Positions 59,301 through 64,000 of a DNA stretch of 64,000 nucleotides are shown here, in pieces. Below the pieces are notes generated by a model. The model searched no databases, had not been told where the DNA came from, and saw nothing but the letters and a program-made list of their open reading frames with translations. Each line of letters opens with the position of its first letter. Positions within the stretch are counted from its first letter, which is position 1. Where the stretch lies: the NCBI GenBank assembly GCA_018894105.1, contig CM032117.1, forward strand, positions 28,252,501 to 28,316,500. Direction: 5' to 3'. A program made the position numbers and the translations under genes. The stretch comes from Jacaranda mimosifolia (Eukaryota; Streptophyta; Magnoliopsida; Lamiales; Bignoniaceae).

Positions 59301-59958
59301 CATTTTATTAGTAACAAATTTTTTTGTCATTTCTCTTATTCATAACGAACTAATTTTCTTATTTATAATGAAATAATATACTTGTAACGAACTTGCTTAT
59401 CATAACAAATTAATTATTTATTCTTAATCATGAAATTAGTTCGTAACGAATAGATTAATTATTTGTAACAAAAATATTATTTTCTTATATATCTTAGATA
59501 ACAAAATAGTCAGTTACATATGTTAAATGTAACAAAACTCTAAATTACTTTGGTAACGAAATCATTGGTTATGTATTCGATTGACAACAAGATAATTATT
59601 TTTGAATTAAAATACTATTAAAGTATTGGTAGCCAAATATTTTGTGATATAAACAATTTGTAACGACACTTAATTAAATTTTTTTATTATTATATTGTGT
59701 TTTGGTAACGAAAAAATAAAAGGTGACAAAACTACCAACATTTTGATAACTAAATATTCCATTACCTTTTACAAGTCTATTGTAACTATTTCTATTTTGT
59801 TACTAATATCATTTTTTTTAACGAAATATTTCGTCGCAATTAATTCATGATTTGTAACAAACTAAAATGTTCGTTACAAATACTTTTAGCAACGGGGGCA
59901 ACACACAAAAATTTGGTAACGAAATATTGGTTACCAATGTCTTAAGGTAACGAATTGC
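59301..59958 (+). repeat. CACTA subterminal repeat array (TAACGAA words)
   Basis: About nine TAACGA words (for example 59343, 59443, 59553, 59706, 59819, 59918, 59948) and about six TAACAA variants occur in 650 bases, some in inverted form (TTCGTTAC at 59869). Dense short repeats near the ends are the hallmark of CACTA elements, where they bind the transposase. Confidence 0.7.
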
Positions 59959-60308
59959 TACGCCTCAACACATTTTTGAGAGAACCAGCTAGCTCTAGGT
60001 TCGAGTGGCATTTCACCCATAACCACAACTCATCCGCTGATTCTTCAACATCAATCGATTCGGACCTCAACTTAGTTTTACCCAGACTTCATCCTGGTCA
60101 TGGATAGATCACCTAAGTTCGGGTCCATAAGCAGTGACAATTGCCCTATGAAGACTCACTTTCACTATGGCTCCGGTAGGTTCCCTTAACCAAGCCACTG
60201 CCTATGAGTCACCAACTCATTCTTCAATAGGCACATGTCAGAGCCCTAGCTCCTTCCACTGCTTGAGAGCTTATGGTTTCATGTTCTATTTCACTCCCTG
60301 ATAAGGGT
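59959..60308 (-). pseudogene. Plastid 23S rRNA fragment in the nucleus (NUPT)
   Basis: The minus strand matches the conserved middle of domain II of bacterial-type 23S rRNA, in the plastid form. Plus-strand landmarks, in rRNA-reverse order, are GAGAACCAGCTAGCTCTAGG, GGCATTTCACCC, CATCCTGGTCATGGATAGAT, CCATAAGCAGTGACAATTGC, CCACTGCCTATGAGTC and CACTGCTTGAGAGCTTATGG. It would correspond to roughly positions 430-830 in E. coli numbering. Many differences from the plastid sequence as I remember it look like C-to-T or G-to-A changes, as expected for old methylated nuclear copies. Flanked by CACTA subterminal repeats on one side and the CACTA end on the other. It is not a working rRNA gene. Confidence 0.88.
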
Positions 60309-60361
60309 AAGATTTAAGGTAACAATCTTTGTCGTTATTAAAAGTATAATTTGTTGTAGTG
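60309..60361 (-). mobile_element. CACTA terminal inverted repeat and last subterminal repeats
   Basis: Read on minus from 60361: CACTACAACAAATTATACTT, a textbook CACTA terminus, then AATAACGAC and TTACC words of the subterminal type. It marks the 3' end of the transposon whose coding end is at 57926-58160. The matching left end was not found. Confidence 0.75.
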
Positions 60362-60765
60362 ACACCTCAAATTGAACCCTCAGAGCTTGTCATATATGTT
60401 ACTAGATCAGAGCTGCAGGCTATAATAGCAGTCATGGTTAAAGAAGTTTTAAAAGGTCTATTAGGGAAGATAAGGATGTGAAATTTGACCTATAAGGTAG
60501 CTTCACCAAATTTTTCTAGGAAACTTTTCCAAGAGAATCAAGCCATTGAGAGTCAGTTGAGGGAGAAAGAATCGATACAAGTCATGAGGTTTGAAGAAGA
60601 TAAGAGTAGAGACTCAACAAAGATGATGAAGAGGCACTCAGCTGACCTCATAATAAGGTGCCGAAGTCAGCAAAATGAGTAGTTCATGAGCTAGAAAGGA
60701 CAAAAGTATGACAAATCAGTGATCAAGTAGGCAAATATATACGAGCTAACCATGAGGCTTTTTTC
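60362..60765 (+). pseudogene. gypsy gag N-terminal remnant, plus strand
   Basis: Plus-strand pieces read TRSELQAIIAVMVKEVLKG (about 60400-60455) and, after a stop, a charged piece open at 60485-60682. The first part resembles the start of Tat-type gag proteins. It starts at the CACTA end, so the CACTA element probably inserted into it. Confidence 0.4.
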
Positions 60766-61215
60766 AATATAGCTTCTACTTTAGACTCTTGCTCCTTAGC
60801 TAATGAAATGGATTTGAGTAAGACTTGTGGGTCTCATCGCTATGACTACATCTTGTATCTTCTCTTTGAGCCTAGCTAGTTATGAAATTGGCAGTGAAAA
60901 ACTGCTCTGGATATTCGATATTAAAGATGAGCAAATGTGATTCAAGATCCTCAAATTTTTCTAAGTATTATGAAATGGTGCTAGTTTGAACTCCTTTATC
61001 ATTAGCTCTGGATCTATATCATCAAATCTAGCAAGCACTGCATCCATAAATTGTAGCCATGATGGTAAGTCTCTCCCCTTGTTGAAACTTTGGTACCGTA
61101 GCTCTGCATTCTAAATGCTCAAAGCTAACAACTTCTTTTGCTATTTAGAAATCATGGTCTTGAAAACACCTCTGACATTTCTTGATCTAAGTCCTTGAAG
61201 TTTCTTGATCAATGA
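60766..61215 (-). pseudogene. gypsy gag core remnant, minus strand
   Basis: On minus, from about 61090: LPSWLQFMDAVLARFDDIDPE, then KEFKLAPFHNT, and AMRP near 60840. This is the retrotransposon gag core of gypsy elements, where a flexible linker leads to a domain with an ARFxD-type start. Stops break it. It faces the plus-strand gag fragment across about 60766, so two elements or an inversion meet there. Confidence 0.6.
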
Positions 61216-61574
61216 TGTAATTCAAAAAATTCAGAATAAATAAGAATATATTTAAAATGATCTAATATCTCAAAATGATCAGCCATACCTCTACATCAAC
61301 TCTTTTTTTATGCATTGACTACAAAGTTATGTTACATCTTGAATATTCTATCATAAATACCAAATAGATTTCCTATCTTAAATATGGAAAAATGCTCCAA
61401 TGTTTTTTTTTTATCATCAACAACTATAACGTTTCTGATATATGCCCGAATTACATGTCCGTGATCGTAGTATCATGATCAACTCGACAACCTAGGTCAT
61501 CCATTTATCAACTGAGCTTCCACAAGCTAGCTTTATGTGCTCAGATCAAAGTCTGCTTTCAGGCAGTGATATCA
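61216..61574 (-). repeat. Tat-type LTR, 359 bp, minus strand
   Basis: On minus it runs TGATATCACTG to AATTACA and matches the LTR at 43299-43656 across its length. It is preceded by a purine-rich GGATGAGGGGTGGG (plus about 61585-61600), a plausible polypurine tract, which makes it a 3' LTR of a minus-strand Tat element lying to the right. Confidence 0.8.
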
Positions 61575-62033
61575 CTAGAAAACCCACCCCTCATCCAAAG
61601 AGTTGAATTTGTCCAATTTATTGGAGTACTTCATATCTAACCTTATTTTCCTTATTTACTCTTTTTCCTTTTGTTTTTAAAGTCACAATGACTCAGCCGA
61701 CATCTAAAAAATTAACTTTCCAAGGCATTTATTGCACACTTTCCTATGCCCTGTCTCTTTGTTTACTCATCCCTCTCATTTTTGAAACTTCATTAACTCT
61801 TCCTTCCCCACTTTTTGCCTACTTACCTTCTTCAACTCCTTCAAACAATAGAATCCTTCTCTAGGTAAACCTCCTTTCCTTCAATAATTTCCTTCCATTA
61901 AGTTTGGCTTTTTTCACATATTTTTCTTTTTCCTTTTTCTACTAATTTCTGGATTAATGCTGAAATTTCAACACAATTGCGAGTTCTAAACCTTCCCATT
62001 AGCGATGAACTATTTTAGGAAAGAAAATTAAAG

Positions 62034-63770
62034 ATGAAGAATCTCCAATATCCACCCTTTTATCTTGTCTATGAATCAAAGTTTACCAAAATTGAGTGTG
62101 ATTCCCTTAGAAAAATGATGGGCATTCTTCTAATTATCAAATTATACTGTCGAATCGTCCTAACTCACCACATCCTGGATTTCTCTATTTTTTTTCCAAA
62201 CAATTGTATGGCAGTCTTTACTTTCCAATTCCTACTCTATTTAATTAAATAGATCATTCTTTTAGGGTCCTTTTGAACCAGCTTCATCCTAATTCCTTTT
62301 GTCTTATGGCTGGATTTTCCATGGTACTTCAATATTTTGACGAAACTCCTATTTTAGCGGTGATTTACTCCTTTTTTGGTTTGAAAACTTCTAATAGAGG
62401 GATATTCTACTTCATTTGTAGGGACGATGTGACCTTCTTAATAGGCTAACCTAGTTCTTTGAGAGGGTGGAAAAAGAACTACTTCTTCATCTTTTCACCC
62501 ATTTCCTTGGGATTTCCATACAACCTGGATAGAAAATATACTTGATAGAGAACCTTATAAAAATTCTACTCACCCTATTTCTTTTTAGGAAATATTGACA
62601 AAATTGAATGATTATTCCTTTTATTTAGAGTTCGTGACCAATCTAGAGTTATTTTACCATTTCAGCATAAGCTCTTTTTAAGATGACCTCACAGATACTT
62701 TGGGTACTCAAATTCTTTTTTGATAAGTTATTTATTCTTATTACGCTAGATCATGTACTCTTCTAATATATTATTTCTTTTTTGGCACCGATTGTTCTTC
62801 AAAAAACATCATGATGAAGGCTCATATTCAAGCTCAGGCAAAAAACTCACTGCAGAGAAGAAGAAACAAAGGGTTGAATTAAAGCGGAGATCTATGCCGT
62901 GGAAATTTATGTACCATTGATGTACAAGAGAGCTCGTACAAGCAACACCAACCAAGCCTTTTTCACTAGTACCTCTGTGTTGTATGGGTCCAACTCTTCC
63001 TTGAGCCAAGACTCCCTTGTAGGTCTTCCCCAAATTCAGATAATAAGTATATATGGATGTTGTCAAATAAAGTTCTTACCTCTCAATTCAGCGACCATAT
63101 GGCAAGTATTCTTGCTAGCTCTGTGAGTAGAATTTTGGAGAAAAATATGTAAAAGTTGTTGCTGACAATAAGTCAATGAAGACGCAACTTGAAGAAGGCA
63201 AGATTCAGTACTCCGAATTGAATGATCGTCATCAATCCATTGTTAGTGATCACTAGAAGCTTGATCAATAGTTACTTGATGCTTTAAACAACTTAGCAGA
63301 AGAAGTCAAAAATCCTAAAGAGGAAGCTACAGAGTTGTTCCCCTCATTTGATCAAGGTCAGGCTCTTTTGGAAGAGAATTGGCAGAAAAAGAAAGATGAA
63401 CTCCTTAAGTCTAAGGAGTTTACTAAGTTTCTAAAAGAGCTCTGAACAATTACAACCATGGATTTTCTACCTACAAGCTTCAATTTAAGGAGCATGGCAG
63501 TTTTCTCTTGACTATTCTTTCAAGTTCTTAAATAAGAACAAAGATTAGAGAATTTACCTGAGGGCGATGAGCTCATTTTAGTAGATGATGACAATAAGGC
63601 AAATGATGAGTCTACCTAGATTTTGGAAGTTCTTTCGTCCCTTGTTGATCAATCCCTCTTTCCAATAGATGACGAGGCAAATGACGAGTCTACCTAATTC
63701 AATATGCATCCCTACTCACAACGAGGACTAAAAGATATCACTAGCGGCTCATCCCCTGGTGACTAACTAT
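62034..63770 (+). pseudogene. Antisense gag-like ORF remnant of the Tat element
   Basis: Plus-strand frames with stops contain PSSLRGWKKNYFFIF (about 62451-62495), preceded by a piece with MAVFTFQFLLYL. These fit the PSSxKGWKxxFFF core of the plant gypsy-type transposon domain (PF04195, Transposase_28). Downstream are coiled-coil pieces at 63150-63440 (NLAEEVKNPKEEATELF) and an acidic C-terminal end near 63560-63700. It lies right of the minus-strand 3' LTR and is opposite in direction to that element. Some Tat elements are known to carry such an extra antisense ORF between pol and the 3' LTR. The family call rests on one strong motif and general layout. Confidence 0.5.
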
Positions 63771-64000
63771 TTACCTTAATTTATTTTCTGCATTGGTTGG
63801 TATTGTTAGCTCTTTTGAATTCAAATAAAAGCCTACACACTCGGGAATGACATCATTTCCTTTAGTTCTGTTAATCTATTGAATAAATGCATAACTTTTC
63901 CTATTCTTGATACCACGATGCTTCTTTTTCATAATCTTAAATATTATAGTTTCTGAAAGGCATTCTGGAGAGCTTTTAGGTGTAATCCACCATAAGTCTT
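63771..64000. other. Window end, no recognised feature
   Basis: AT-rich sequence continuing beyond the window, presumably more of the Tat-type element. No domain was recognised. Confidence 0.4.

Noticed and set aside
59959..60308. A functional rRNA gene
   Set aside because: It covers only about 350 bases of an rRNA of nearly 3 kb, has many changes in conserved places and sits between transposon ends.

Overview
The window looks like nuclear DNA of a dicot flowering plant, probably a woody species. It is AT-rich, has one clear intron-containing host gene with canonical GT-AG introns, and is otherwise filled with decayed plant transposons of the Copia, Ty3/gypsy (Tat-like and others), LINE, MITE and CACTA classes. 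The species cannot be told from the sequence alone.

Layout. (1) 1-3000: a five-exon gene for an OTU-family cysteine deubiquitinase (304 aa), preceded by a diverged tandem repeat and a TATA box. (2) 3000-4640: empty AT-rich DNA. (3) 4640-9470: a broken LINE-type ORF1 (zinc knuckle) with a poly-A end, and a roughly 1.4 kb segment present twice in direct orientation. (4) 10788-27259: one Copia element (called E1 here) with LTRs of about 2.2 kb. Three further solo LTRs of the same family have landed in its 5' LTR, its gag and its 3' LTR, each with a perfect 5-bp target duplication, and a 451-bp MITE sits in its 5' LTR. Its pol carries an internal deletion. (5) 27260-29817: a minus-strand LTR of the same family with primer site and leader, apparently split by E1. 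(6) 29818-34870: a degenerate periodic repeat and a minus-strand gypsy gag-protease remnant. (7) 34900-37100: a short satellite-like array interrupted by a 5'-truncated LINE. (8) 37149-42870: a probable gypsy solo LTR, a possible inverted-repeat element, and a miniature element with terminal repeats, a primer site and pol III boxes.

(9) 42873-47426: a gypsy gag leader interrupted by a Tat-type element whose pol is in turn interrupted by (10) 47427-55340, a minus-strand SIRE/Maximus-type Copia element that keeps a 351-codon downstream ORF open while its gag and pol are broken. (11) 55341-57925: a rearranged minus-strand copy of the E1 family. (12) 57930-60361: the 3' half of a CACTA transposon. 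Between its subterminal repeats and its terminal inverted repeat lies about 350 bp closely resembling plastid 23S rRNA. (13) 60362-63770: gag remnants, a minus-strand Tat LTR, and a plus-strand (antisense) gag-like reading region next to it.

Only the OTU gene is likely to serve the plant. The rest records successive insertions whose relative order can be read from target duplications and interruptions. No CRISPR array, bacterial operon or intact tRNA gene was seen.
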